Shown here piece by piece: positions 45,301 through 54,422 of a stretch of DNA of 64,000 nt. The notes beneath the pieces are model-generated. The model had not been told where the DNA came from, made no database searches, and saw nothing but the letters and a program-made list of their open reading frames with translations. Within the stretch, counting starts at the first letter, position 1; every line of letters starts with the position of its first letter. Source of the stretch: Pycnococcus provasolii (taxonomy: Eukaryota > Chlorophyta > Pseudoscourfieldiophyceae > Pseudoscourfieldiales). The DNA lies in assembly GCA_049487715.1 (NCBI GenBank), contig CP150587.1, positions 124,001 through 188,000 on the forward strand. The letters run 5' to 3'. The position numbers and the translations under genes are program-made.

Positions 45301-48300
45301 GAAATCAAGTTGCTCTTTCAGGCAACGGGCAACGCCTTGTTGTTAGCGACAGAAATAATGACATGGTGGATAGAGATCGAGGGAAAGTGATCGTCAAAGA
45401 TTGGGAAGTGGCAACTGGCCGGCGTCGTCTCCTGCAGGAGGCAAGGTCAAGTAGCGCTCACTATTATGCGATACCCGTGCGACGCTCGCAGATTATAGTG
45501 CGTCCGTCAATGTATCAGCCAGATCCTTACTGCGGACTTGACCCTCCTTACTACCAGAATCCGATCACCGAAACGATCATGCACGAAGATGATTGCTCGC
45601 AGCCAAGAACATTCGGTGGCCCTCCGCCTTATTCGCCGAGCACACTCGGTAGACAAGCTCCAAATGTTGAAGAAAAGATGTACGCCAGAACCACGATTTC
45701 TTGCTCTATCCTAGAGAGACTGCCCGACGAGGGCATCCTAGCTTCAATGTACATGATCGACATTACGCTCAATCCAGCCGCGAATGAGGCTATTGGAGAC
45801 AAGTTGGCTGGACCAGTTGTTTCGCTAGGACCTGACGACTTTCCAGTTGCGCCAGACGTCATAACACTCGAGCTTCCATATCGCCGCGTTCCAGGCACGC
45901 CGATCGACGAAATACCGGTCGTGCACACGATGCCGTGGGAAGGGTCGACGCAGCTCACGACAGTTCCGCTCGTCTCTACGAGATGCGACGGAACGGCATG
46001 CTTGGTAACGGTGCAGGTGAGCAGCTTCGGCGTCTTCGCAGTTACGCTAGAGCCACCACCCCCACCACCCCCACCTCCGCCTCCCCCTCCGCCAAGCCCG
46101 CCGCCACCACCCCCACCTCCCCCGCCGCCGCCAACCCCCCCGTTTCCACCGCCCAGTCCACCACCGCCGAACCCACCGCCAGCAGCACCGCCACAGCCGC
46201 CACCACCAAGTCCACCGCCAGGTGCACCGGGTCCTTCTCCACCGCCGCCTTTGCCACCACCGCCAAGCCCACCGCCACCGAGCCCACCACCACCGAGTCC
46301 GATGCCGCCACCACCGCAATTTCCGAGCCCACCTATGCCTCACGCACCACCTCCGGATCTCGAGGACAGTCCACCACCCATTCCAAACAACCCGCCGACT
46401 CCACCACTGCCGAGCCCATCACCACCACCACCACCCTCCCCTCCCCCACCGCCTCGTGCCCCGAAGGCAAAGTCGCCGCCACCTGTATACTCGCCGCCAC
46501 CACCAAGTCCACCCCCTCCGTTCATAGAAGGCCCGTTGCCGCCAGGGCAACCACCACCACCTGTGCAAAATCTCGTTGTGAATGTTTCAGATATGGTCTT
46601 GATCAGTATGCCGCCGATGCCAGACTTGGCAGTGGTATCACCGCCTCCCCAACCTCCGCTGGACACGCAGCCTCCCCGTTTGACGCTGATTGGACTGGAA
46701 GACGTGACAATCAATCAAAATGATAAATATGAGGATGCAAATGCCACATGCGTCGACAGCGAGGACGGTGCTCTTGAGGTGCAGCCTCCTTTGATTCTCT
46801 CACCACATCTCGATACGTCGACGCCCACTCCGCCGAATGAGCCAATCATACTCACGTTTGTTTGCGTCGATCGAGCCGGAAATCGCGTAGATCGGCAGAG
46901 GCGTGTGCACGTGCTTAAGGAAGTTTGCGGAGACATTTCGGCGCAAACGGGAATGCGCGAGCACGTTTGCCCGTCCATCTACCCTTTCGAAGTGCCGGGC
47001 ATTCTCGAGGATCCTGAGTGCAGCGTGTACGGCATTTGCAGCGTGGACGAAGCGCGCATTGACCCTGATCCAGAGAACGCGCCTCTACCCGCGGCGTCAA
47101 CACCGATCGACGCTATTCCACCAACCATAAACCTCGTGGGCATGAAGCCGAATGCTTCCATGGACGAGACTGGGACAAAAGAAATAGAAGGTGTCAATGG
47201 GCAGAAACAACTAGTTTATGTGCTTCGTGAGCAAATTGAGCAGGGGGAGAAGTACGTGGAACCTGGATACCAGTGCACGGACCAGACAGATGGTGACATT
47301 TCAAATCGAGTTAGCGTATACGGAAGTGCGAATGTAGATACGAGTCGCGTGACTGCGGAGCCGTACGTGATCCGCTACACATGCATAGACCGAGCTGGTT
47401 ATCATGCTGTGGAAGTGCAGCGCTGGATATCCGTAATCGCTCGATGCTCAGGCAGCGAAATTGTGTGTTCTGACGGCTCTTGTTCCATGGACGGCCTGTG
47501 CGTCTCTAGTGAACCCGATCTTGAAGATGAGGTTGATCTATTCCCCGACAAAGGCGTTCCTTTCGACAAACCTCCGACAATCGCACTCAACGGTGACGCT
47601 TACGTGATTGTTGACCGTCAAGGCTACCAACACTGCACGAATGAATTGGAGGTGACTGCCACGTGCGACAAAGGTTCGCTTGCGTACGATGACGTTGATG
47701 GCGACCTCACACCATACATAAAGGTTTGTGGCCTGAATTTTATGAAGCATGGGCTCTCAGGATGCAATATTCATGGCGAAAACTTTCCTGGAGAATACAA
47801 TGTGACATTCTCCGTCCTTGACAGCGCGGGGAACAATGCCAGTATGACGCGTACCGTTAAGATACTTGTACAGTGTGACGCAGGCGACGTGCGGTGCGCA
47901 GATGGCCTGACGTGTGTGCCGGATGGGATTCCCTGCATGGGAGACGTCGAAAGTGCTATCGAGGATGCAGCCGAACCTCCGACGCCGCGGCCATCGCCAA
48001 ACATCACGCTATTGGGTGATCGTTCCATTTCTTTGCCGCGCTTTACACGTTACGAAACGTGCGAAATAGATCAAATGCCTACGAAGGACTTGCCGTGCGA
48101 TCTTGGGGCGGACGCATACGACTCGGTTGATGGCAACCTGCAAAATGGTGTGCTCATTTGCCCGCCAGATTTCTGCGTTATGTATGGATGTCGAGGGCAT
48201 GAATTATGGCGGAAAGGCATCGCAAGCTGTGTCAACCCTTTGGCACCAGTCGGGACGGTTTTCAACGTAACGTTCACCGTGATCAACAGCGCCGGTGTGC

Positions 48301-51300
48301 TTGTTTCCGGTATTAGAACGGTCACAATTAGCCCGCCTTGTAACGACGGGCAGAAGTGGTGTCCTGAAAACTCGCCGAAGGGACGATGTGAGGATGCGAA
48401 GTGCGAAACGGTCGATGCAATGCTTCTGGAAGATGGCAAGCCTCCCCTTCTCATCACAGACGTCGCCTTGGACTATACGCACTCGGGTCCGGACATTGTG
48501 TGGCGCACACCACCGGCTGATGAAATGCCACTAAGCTTTGTGTTCGGCCAAACTCCGTGGAAAGAACTTCGTGGCACTACCAGCGGTTCTCCCGTTACTG
48601 CCTGCGACGGCGAGGTCAGGAATATGTTCTATCCAATGTGTATGGCTTACGCGCTTGATGCAATAGATGGTGACGTTACCGAGACTATCGGTGTCTACAC
48701 TTATGGTACCGAGTGCTCACCATCTGTGTTTACCAAAGGTCTGTGCCCGCCTGGAAGGCATTACTTCTATGTGTCAGCATACGATCACGATGGTAATAGA
48801 GGCTATGGAGACGTTGCACTTTCATTCGAAATTGTGCAAGGCTGGGAGGAGCGTTACGAGACATTCCGCGATGGACCTTGTGAGATTTTTCTCGACCCTC
48901 GCATTGAAGATAGTATAGAAGTCCGTGCGGATGTGGCGAGGACGTTAGCTGTGCGAAGAGGGCGCGTGCGCATCAGATCGTGCAAAAGGCAAACCACGCA
49001 GAGTGGTGTTGAAAAGGCGCGAATAGTCCTTGACGTCGTGCACTCGTTCTACGACGATGATCAGAATGATGATGATGACAACGCGGTGTCGACTCTTCGT
49101 TATCAAAACCACCGCCATCGACGTAACCTTCGTCAAGACAACAGCTCCGGTATCACATTGCTTCGCGTTGGACCAGACAGTGCCGATCCGCGTGGGTCTT
49201 GGTATGCAAATCAGCAGGCCAAAATTCTATCGTTTGTCGCTGAGGATTATGCCGTGCAATCGCACAAGTTGACCATTGCAACGAATCTAACTGCACAACA
49301 TGCTTCAGTCATGGCAAACAATACAAATTCGGCGCATGCTCTTGAGGGTGGATTTGACGAACAAACATTCGTAGCAAGTTTGACGCAGCATCTGGCAATG
49401 GAAGCGCATGTGGATCATCACCTCGCAGCTTACCTGAAGGAGCAGCATGATAGCTCCATCGCTGCATCGACTAGGCGGACTAGAGGAGGAAGAGGAGGAG
49501 GGCGGACATCTTCTGACAACGCGCGAATCATCAGCTTGATCAATCAATTAAACTTCACAAGAAAAGGAATGGCACGTGGCGACGGCATGCACGCCACTAT
49601 TCCTCAAGACTTGATCGCGCCGTCATTCTGCCGCGGCGATTTTGGATCACGATTGTCATACTACAACATTTCTTCTCCAGTCGCCAGAATGACCAACAAA
49701 ACTGGTGGCTTGACGGCAACAAAGACCTCTCATGCAGATATCACTACGAAATTAAAGCGACGTGCTGTTCACCGTAAGCTTCTTGTTCATGGCAAATCAC
49801 GGTCGTCAATCCTGAAGCCGTACATTACAGAAGAGAAGTGGGGTGGATATGACACTCTCAGACTTATGGAGACTGCATCCCGTCATCGTCGATACGACGA
49901 GAATGAGAAAGAGCGACAATTTGTGCATTATAGTGGCTATACTCGCCCGCGAGTCTTTGGAGTGATGGGTCAGTTAAGACTTATCGGTGGCGTGCTGATC
50001 ACGCAGCGACGCAACAACAATCATAAGGCTGGCTGCCGTCGTCGCAATCAAAGACTTTCTAGCCGTTTCGAGAATTTCTTCTACAATACTGAATGGTGCT
50101 CGTCTTCTCGCACCACGGAGGTTGGCGCATTTGGAGTCGATCCGACATTCCAAATGTTGAAGTTTCCACCCAGCTTAGCGGATACTGCCATCGAAGCTTC
50201 TTTTGATGGCAAGATGTCGTCGACCACTTCTCTTCGATCACTTTACAAATCTGCACTTCGTGAGAAGCGAGACGCCTATTTTAACGCATCTGAAATCGCT
50301 GATAATAATCTTGCATATGCATACTTCAGTCGCAATCATGAAGATAGTGGTAAGCGGCTTTCCACTGACATGCAGCACGCTCTTTTCGATGTTTATCTTG
50401 ATGGCGCACTCATGCAAGAGCGCGCCAAGGTTCTAATATCTCATCTGTACCTCGCTCGATTCGTGGATAGCAAATCTCAAGTCGTGGATGTTCGTGCGAT
50501 TTTTCATAATAAGCCGCTTGACGTCCTCGTCGACTTCCGCGTTCGAATGCATTTGCATGCGCATGGCAAGATGTCAATCACCACCGAGGCTTTCAAAGTG
50601 CCTCTGTTTGACTATTTTAGAGATAGCTCAATGCGTAGACTGGGCTTGTTCATCGTGGAGGTGATCGTTGCGGCAGTGGGAGTCTTGCTGTTTGCGAGCT
50701 CCATTGGTGATTTTCGTCGCTTCGTCCATCTGCTGCACGATTCCATCATTCGGCGCCTTCAGCAGCGCGTCGTGCATCGGCACTTTATGGTAGATGCGTG
50801 GTCGATTGCTGTGCAAGCGCTGCAGCTTACCGTTCCACTCTGCCTGCTCGCCGCAAGTATCGTCCATTTTGTCTACTATTTTGCATACGTGCGCGACTTC
50901 ACGTACGAGCGAAATTACCGCTGGTACGACGGCGACGGATCGGCAGGTGCACGCATGCTGCTTCCCAAGCGACGTGCCTCTCCTCAGCCTCCCGTTGAGG
51001 GTTATCCAATGGGAGCGTGGAGACACACGTTACCCACGGATACGTCTGAACGCGACGCCTTCTTGGCTCTGCTAGAGAAGGTGGATGTCATGAGCTTGCT
51101 TAACGGGTGGTACCTCGTGCTTCAGGCTCCCATCTTGCTGGGCATTGCGTCGATGATCGCTCGTCATTTCTTCGGCCTTCCTATGATGTACCCGTACATG
51201 CGCACGCTACATCGCGGTCTTTCAGATTTTGCCACAGTGATTGGCGTGATCACGTTATGTACAGTTCTTTGTGCGTATTCGCTACACATCATCATTGGTG

Positions 51301-53477
51301 ATCGCATCAGCCTGTACGATCGTTTTCACAGAGCTGTCGGAAGTCTTGCCGTGTATTACATTGGCGACCCGTCTTCCAATTTGAGCCGTCGAGTCAATCC
51401 TGGAGTGAGTATGCTACAGGGTACGATATTGAATCAAGCCGAGAGATTTGTGGTAGCTATCGTGCACGTGACTTATCCGCTCATTGCCATCTTCGTCCTT
51501 GCCAATTTCTTGGTAGCTATTCTGCACAACAATTTCGTGGAAGAACGCCGGCGTCAGCGGGCGAAAAGACAACACGAGACACGTCATGAGACGTCGCATG
51601 ATAAGCTAGCCCGACGAGTCCTGCGTACACACGGGGCTTTGGATCGCACGCGCGATACCATAAGCGCACTGCTGTACGCCGTTGGCTTCAAGACGTTGGC
51701 AGCATTTTTCTTCTCGTCCAACAGGAAGTGGTTGGACTGTCGCAATCTTCACGGTTTTTCTAGAGCTACATCATCAGCAAAGAGTGATGATGATAGATGG
51801 GATGGTTTCACATCACCTCCACCACCATCGTCAATGTCCATTACCGTTGGGCAACATGAAGGGCCGATTTCGACAAATGGTCCTGCTTTGCAGTCATTCA
51901 TGTTTAGCAGCATTTCACATGATGAGGATGCCAAGTGTGGAGATGATGAATCCATGACAACATTGAAGAGTGCTACCACTGAATTGGCACACGAATCTGA
52001 CACGGCTTCAGGTGGCTTGTGGACATCACTCTCAGGGGAAGGACAACAATTTATTTTTAGTACTTCCAGGTCACTCTCGTCGTGCGCTGAGCTGACTCGC
52101 GCTTTGAGCAAAGCGCTTTCGATAAGCGAAATAAAAGTTGATGTGACAACCTCCTCCACAACGCATGATAGTACTACTGCCAGCAAGCCAGCAGTAGCAG
52201 TAAACGATGGCGGCGAAGAGGACAACAAGGCGGCGACGGTCATCCAGGCAAATGTTCGAGGATATATTCAACGCAAAACATTGGGCTATGCTGCAGGATC
52301 TCTACGACGATGGCGTCGAGTGCATCACACGATTGTGGCGACGCAGCGTGCGAAAGTCAATCTAGAGAAGATACTGAGCAAACACGGCGATGTGAATGCT
52401 GAAGGTTTCCAAGTCGCGAAGAGAAGAAGTAGTACGGAGGAGGAGGAGGAGGAGGTACTGCTGATGGGAAGTTCCACCGTGCGCAAGGATGGTCTGCGCA
52501 GCGACACGGCAAGATATCTCCGCATGAATCAGACGAATCGCTACGAACTGGTCGCGCCTGTTCTGGGAGTGCTCGGGCCAACCGCGCTTGCTGAGGTGAT
52601 GCGCAGTTTGTTCGACAATTTCTGGGCTGCGAGGGCACTTCAGGAATCATCCCACGTCTCTCCCCTCTCTTTGACCTTGCAGCATTATAAGAATCGCGGT
52701 GGAAGAAGACTGCAAATTCGGAAATTATCGGCGATGGAAGAAGTGCTGTATAGTTTCGCCAGTTTCGAGGATTACACACGCATGATTAGCATTACGGAGC
52801 ACCTGCAGGAGGCCAAGAGGCTGCAGGTTGTGCGTGACGCGATCTTGCAGATAGCAAACCGCGTAGTCCACGATATCGGTTCACCGACAGGCTCGGAATA
52901 CGACCAACTCAGCGGTGATGCACTTGTGTCGGCGGTTCTCCATCGTGCGCGAGACACTGCAAAGGGCATGTCAGCGGTTTCAAGAGATATGATCCATTTT
53001 AGCGAGCCGTTGCCAGTATATGTGAAGGATCATCAGCGGGACTCGCAGAAGCTGCTTCGTCGTACGAAAACGTCGACGGCGATGATGATGCTTGAAATTA
53101 AACGTTTCGCCAACAGCTGTTTGCCTTCGTCCTTATTTCGGCGTAGAAGACTTCGCACTGGCAAAAGCGATGTGGTGGAGCACGCCTGGAGGTTTGGCAA
53201 GGGTATGGCCGTTACTCTTTCCCATATCCCATGGCGCATGTTTGGGATCCTGTTGAATCTTCTGCGTGGCCGAGTGCCGTTCGCAAAATCTGATGATGAT
53301 GGCGACGGCGCCGACAATGAGAGGAGCATTCTCGGCGGGGCAGATAAGCTTGCGGCGTTCAATGCATGGGGGGATGAGAACGCGGAAATGAGCAGCAGGA
53401 GGAGGAGGTTTGCATCATCGTCGTCGCCGAGAGGCAATGTGCAAAGGTTTTTGGACGTCATGCGTGGTGGAGAGTAA
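42318..53477 (+). CDS. Giant polycystin-type (PKD/TRPP-like) cation channel with very large ectodomain
   Basis: A single intronless ORF of 3719 residues. A membrane helix lies at 33-49, then a Cys-rich LNR/EGF-like motif (CGDGVCETPYE). A Pro-rich stretch (about 362-581) is followed by a beta-propeller with FG-GAP-like units (about 581-1034, RVVVGAP, LAVGAPG). A second Pro-rich stretch (about 1244-1454) and four HYR/DUF5011-like domains (about 1455-2180, each near CVDRAGN or LDSAGNN) come next. Then a polycystin domain (GVMGQLRLIGGVLITQRR at about 2555), five helices (about 2775-3075) ending IFVLANFLVAILHNNF, and an IQ motif (AATVIQANVRGYIQR, about 3305) on the cytosolic tail. Six helices in all fit a TRPP fold with helix 1 at the N-terminus. 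Likely a surface or flagellar mechanosensor; inference. Confidence 0.88.
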   Translation: MVTASSMFRQSLLVQAASRHVSLEFSMTLKVVKAFTWLILGATYVYYVVNQMDNQGAFLSHRAVNQTIAQKVKRASTHRTEDAVTFVHDAFVAQAWRDPVCGDGVCETPYEKQGSAALGGCPADCGAETETETVRTVMRIASDFRHTRLAENVMRAPARWNLCRRDDERARAGKLDDLCYHAESQPFERSYTADRPWDLKVVDITLRPGDWYLRVDDDHAGRTQGFLLDAELMEAEGAAEALQHTRPSLLTNLSTSARVRLAASSTRWDTCDTPAASVATLNTLRSLRAGAAGTSSRRREERRHFRRTLQQQNAACNFTCPPANLRTVPCPCTPCQNDAASKACTLAALAYCEAPDGLGFSYPPPPPPSPPPPPPPPSPPPSPPPLPPPPPPPLPPSPPPPPPPPPPPPPSPPPPPPLPPSSPLPPPLPVPPPPPPPPPSPPPPPPPPPPSPPPPSPPPPPPPPPPPPSPPSPPPAPCTSTGTCPPPPPLPPPPPSPPPPSPPPPPPPPPPPPPSPPSPPPPPPPSPPPPPPPPPSPPSPPPPPPPSPPPPPPPPPPPPPPPPPPPPPPSPPSPPPPPPPPYDWMSTTGGEIDGENNRDQWGAGLAISRDGSRVAGGAISNNDNLQSSGHVRVYEYPSAATGWTQVGADIDGTGFRDESGHACALSDDGSFLVIGAWKHDGPQGADSGEVRTFSYDTASASWQQLFNQALYGRQAGARFGKSLSLSDTSNTNPNRYLAVGSYLDNGFVSSNTEAGRVKVYGLNMLSTTTGWDQISADITGTSIGEWLGWDVKLSGDGQRVVVGAPRNTVGGSIAQVTDSAAGAVFIYEYREITTGLAAGLWLWQRMGNAIYGSSAEENCGYSVSISQDGLTVAAGSPYHASATEIAQHNAAYGHVNCGLNINDCAGIVRVFSYDGAADTWQQLGNTIESPTDGHRFGLSIALSSDASRLAVGAPGTANPRAYTYEYDSATSTWNLLGSVQSTAQATANLVTNSFGNQVALSGNGQRLVVSDRNNDMVDRDRGKVIVKDWEVATGRRRLLQEARSSSAHYYAIPVRRSQIIVRPSMYQPDPYCGLDPPYYQNPITETIMHEDDCSQPRTFGGPPPYSPSTLGRQAPNVEEKMYARTTISCSILERLPDEGILASMYMIDITLNPAANEAIGDKLAGPVVSLGPDDFPVAPDVITLELPYRRVPGTPIDEIPVVHTMPWEGSTQLTTVPLVSTRCDGTACLVTVQVSSFGVFAVTLEPPPPPPPPPPPPPPSPPPPPPPPPPPPTPPFPPPSPPPPNPPPAAPPQPPPPSPPPGAPGPSPPPPLPPPPSPPPPSPPPPSPMPPPPQFPSPPMPHAPPPDLEDSPPPIPNNPPTPPLPSPSPPPPPSPPPPPRAPKAKSPPPVYSPPPPSPPPPFIEGPLPPGQPPPPVQNLVVNVSDMVLISMPPMPDLAVVSPPPQPPLDTQPPRLTLIGLEDVTINQNDKYEDANATCVDSEDGALEVQPPLILSPHLDTSTPTPPNEPIILTFVCVDRAGNRVDRQRRVHVLKEVCGDISAQTGMREHVCPSIYPFEVPGILEDPECSVYGICSVDEARIDPDPENAPLPAASTPIDAIPPTINLVGMKPNASMDETGTKEIEGVNGQKQLVYVLREQIEQGEKYVEPGYQCTDQTDGDISNRVSVYGSANVDTSRVTAEPYVIRYTCIDRAGYHAVEVQRWISVIARCSGSEIVCSDGSCSMDGLCVSSEPDLEDEVDLFPDKGVPFDKPPTIALNGDAYVIVDRQGYQHCTNELEVTATCDKGSLAYDDVDGDLTPYIKVCGLNFMKHGLSGCNIHGENFPGEYNVTFSVLDSAGNNASMTRTVKILVQCDAGDVRCADGLTCVPDGIPCMGDVESAIEDAAEPPTPRPSPNITLLGDRSISLPRFTRYETCEIDQMPTKDLPCDLGADAYDSVDGNLQNGVLICPPDFCVMYGCRGHELWRKGIASCVNPLAPVGTVFNVTFTVINSAGVLVSGIRTVTISPPCNDGQKWCPENSPKGRCEDAKCETVDAMLLEDGKPPLLITDVALDYTHSGPDIVWRTPPADEMPLSFVFGQTPWKELRGTTSGSPVTACDGEVRNMFYPMCMAYALDAIDGDVTETIGVYTYGTECSPSVFTKGLCPPGRHYFYVSAYDHDGNRGYGDVALSFEIVQGWEERYETFRDGPCEIFLDPRIEDSIEVRADVARTLAVRRGRVRIRSCKRQTTQSGVEKARIVLDVVHSFYDDDQNDDDDNAVSTLRYQNHRHRRNLRQDNSSGITLLRVGPDSADPRGSWYANQQAKILSFVAEDYAVQSHKLTIATNLTAQHASVMANNTNSAHALEGGFDEQTFVASLTQHLAMEAHVDHHLAAYLKEQHDSSIAASTRRTRGGRGGGRTSSDNARIISLINQLNFTRKGMARGDGMHATIPQDLIAPSFCRGDFGSRLSYYNISSPVARMTNKTGGLTATKTSHADITTKLKRRAVHRKLLVHGKSRSSILKPYITEEKWGGYDTLRLMETASRHRRYDENEKERQFVHYSGYTRPRVFGVMGQLRLIGGVLITQRRNNNHKAGCRRRNQRLSSRFENFFYNTEWCSSSRTTEVGAFGVDPTFQMLKFPPSLADTAIEASFDGKMSSTTSLRSLYKSALREKRDAYFNASEIADNNLAYAYFSRNHEDSGKRLSTDMQHALFDVYLDGALMQERAKVLISHLYLARFVDSKSQVVDVRAIFHNKPLDVLVDFRVRMHLHAHGKMSITTEAFKVPLFDYFRDSSMRRLGLFIVEVIVAAVGVLLFASSIGDFRRFVHLLHDSIIRRLQQRVVHRHFMVDAWSIAVQALQLTVPLCLLAASIVHFVYYFAYVRDFTYERNYRWYDGDGSAGARMLLPKRRASPQPPVEGYPMGAWRHTLPTDTSERDAFLALLEKVDVMSLLNGWYLVLQAPILLGIASMIARHFFGLPMMYPYMRTLHRGLSDFATVIGVITLCTVLCAYSLHIIIGDRISLYDRFHRAVGSLAVYYIGDPSSNLSRRVNPGVSMLQGTILNQAERFVVAIVHVTYPLIAIFVLANFLVAILHNNFVEERRRQRAKRQHETRHETSHDKLARRVLRTHGALDRTRDTISALLYAVGFKTLAAFFFSSNRKWLDCRNLHGFSRATSSAKSDDDRWDGFTSPPPPSSMSITVGQHEGPISTNGPALQSFMFSSISHDEDAKCGDDESMTTLKSATTELAHESDTASGGLWTSLSGEGQQFIFSTSRSLSSCAELTRALSKALSISEIKVDVTTSSTTHDSTTASKPAVAVNDGGEEDNKAATVIQANVRGYIQRKTLGYAAGSLRRWRRVHHTIVATQRAKVNLEKILSKHGDVNAEGFQVAKRRSSTEEEEEEVLLMGSSTVRKDGLRSDTARYLRMNQTNRYELVAPVLGVLGPTALAEVMRSLFDNFWAARALQESSHVSPLSLTLQHYKNRGGRRLQIRKLSAMEEVLYSFASFEDYTRMISITEHLQEAKRLQVVRDAILQIANRVVHDIGSPTGSEYDQLSGDALVSAVLHRARDTAKGMSAVSRDMIHFSEPLPVYVKDHQRDSQKLLRRTKTSTAMMMLEIKRFANSCLPSSLFRRRRLRTGKSDVVEHAWRFGKGMAVTLSHIPWRMFGILLNLLRGRVPFAKSDDDGDGADNERSILGGADKLAAFNAWGDENAEMSSRRRRFASSSSPRGNVQRFLDVMRGGE
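43405..44060 (+). repeat. First Pro-rich low-complexity tract
   Basis: Runs of CCN codons encode poly-Pro with Ser (SPPPPPPP pattern, as in hydroxyproline-rich glycoproteins). Large open frames on the other strand here are shadows. Confidence 0.9.
46050..46680 (+). repeat. Second Pro-rich low-complexity tract
   Basis: Similar to the first but more mixed, ending in VVSPPPQPPLDTQPPR before the HYR-like domains. Confidence 0.88.
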
Positions 53478-53537
53478 CTATGACTAACTATAAGTATAAG
53501 TATCGTCGTAATATCTATAGAACATCTATATATTTCT

Positions 53538-53542
53538 TGTAA
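53538..53542 (+). terminator. TGTAA poly(A) signal for the polycystin gene
   Basis: TGTAA begins 61 bases after the stop codon. Confidence 0.4.
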
Positions 53543-53679
53543 TGTACACATCATACATGTTAACAATCCCTCCTCCTCGCGACCATATCTCGCGACGATG
53601 CCGGTGACGATCACCAGTCACCACCGACGCTCTCGTGTCTTTGTGCCCCGCCCGGCGTGTCGGCGACGAAGCTGGTGAT

Positions 53680-53960
53680 GACTACATCGTGAGGCGTAGA
53701 GCTGAGAAGGCGCTCGGTGCTCTGGGCGAGCACGCGGCGCCGCACGCGCCGGCTATTGTCGAACGACTCCAGCACGCGAAGGCAAAGGTAAGGTCTGCGG
53801 CTGTGAAGGCGCTTGGTACTCCGTGCTCTGGGCAAGCACGCGGCGCCGCACGTGAGGGCTATTGTCGAACGACTCCATCACGCGAATGAAGATGTCAGGC
53901 ATGCAGCTATGAGGGCGCTCGGTGCTTTGGGCAAGCACGCGGCGCCGCATGGGCATCTAT
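53680..53960 (+). pseudogene. HEAT-repeat gene fragment
   Basis: Two and a half HEAT units with the motif KALGALGEHAAPHAPAIVERL, then RALGKHAAPHVRAIVERLHHA in a second frame after an indel near 53815. There is no start or F-box region. The units resemble those of the gene at 26.4-28.1 kb but are more regular among themselves. It looks like a decayed or partial copy of the same family. Confidence 0.65.
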
Positions 53961-54344
53961 GGAACGAATTGCATGATCTATCTAGATACCACCAGATAAG
54001 CGCGGAGGCCAATCATCCAATCAGGCAGCAAGAATAGGAAGGTAGGTGGGAACGCGGTGTTGTGAAGTAGTAGTGCCGCGTACGGAGTTTCTTATTATTG
54101 TCAACTGTTGTGTGTGTGTTACCTTATTAATTAAGTAACACAAGACGACCCTAACTAAGCTCTATACCACCTCCCTTTTATAAGTAGCCCAAAGGGTCCC
54201 TGTAGGAAACCCCCCCGGGGGCGTTTTCCTGTTAAAACAAGCCAACTTCTGGTACCCCAGCCACGAGAGTCCAGAGAGAGGGTACGATCCTACGATGATA
54301 CGGTTATTACGGTAGTATGTATTAGGGTATTCCCCCGATGTGAT

Positions 54345-54358
54345 TAGGGTTAGGGTTA
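54345..54358 (+). promoter_or_regulatory. Two telo-box words upstream of mS29
   Basis: TAGGGTTAGGGTTA lies about 65-80 bases before the mS29 ATG, similar to the motif cluster at TMA7. Confidence 0.4.
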
Positions 54359-54422
54359 GTGCTCAGGTTAGGGGCCACCCCGCCCCTCCGCCGCCTCGTC
54401 CTCCCACATTCCACTCCGGCGG

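Larger units (their letters stand above)
53478..54422. other. Spacer before mS29, with HEAT gene debris
   Basis: Contains the polycystin 3' region, HEAT fragments (53680-53960) and two TAGGGTT words close to the mS29 start. The stretch 54040-54340 holds no gene. Confidence 0.5.

Noticed and set aside
54341-54358. Telomere or subtelomere because of TTAGGG words
   Set aside because: Only two copies, flanked by ordinary genes; a promoter telo-box fits better.
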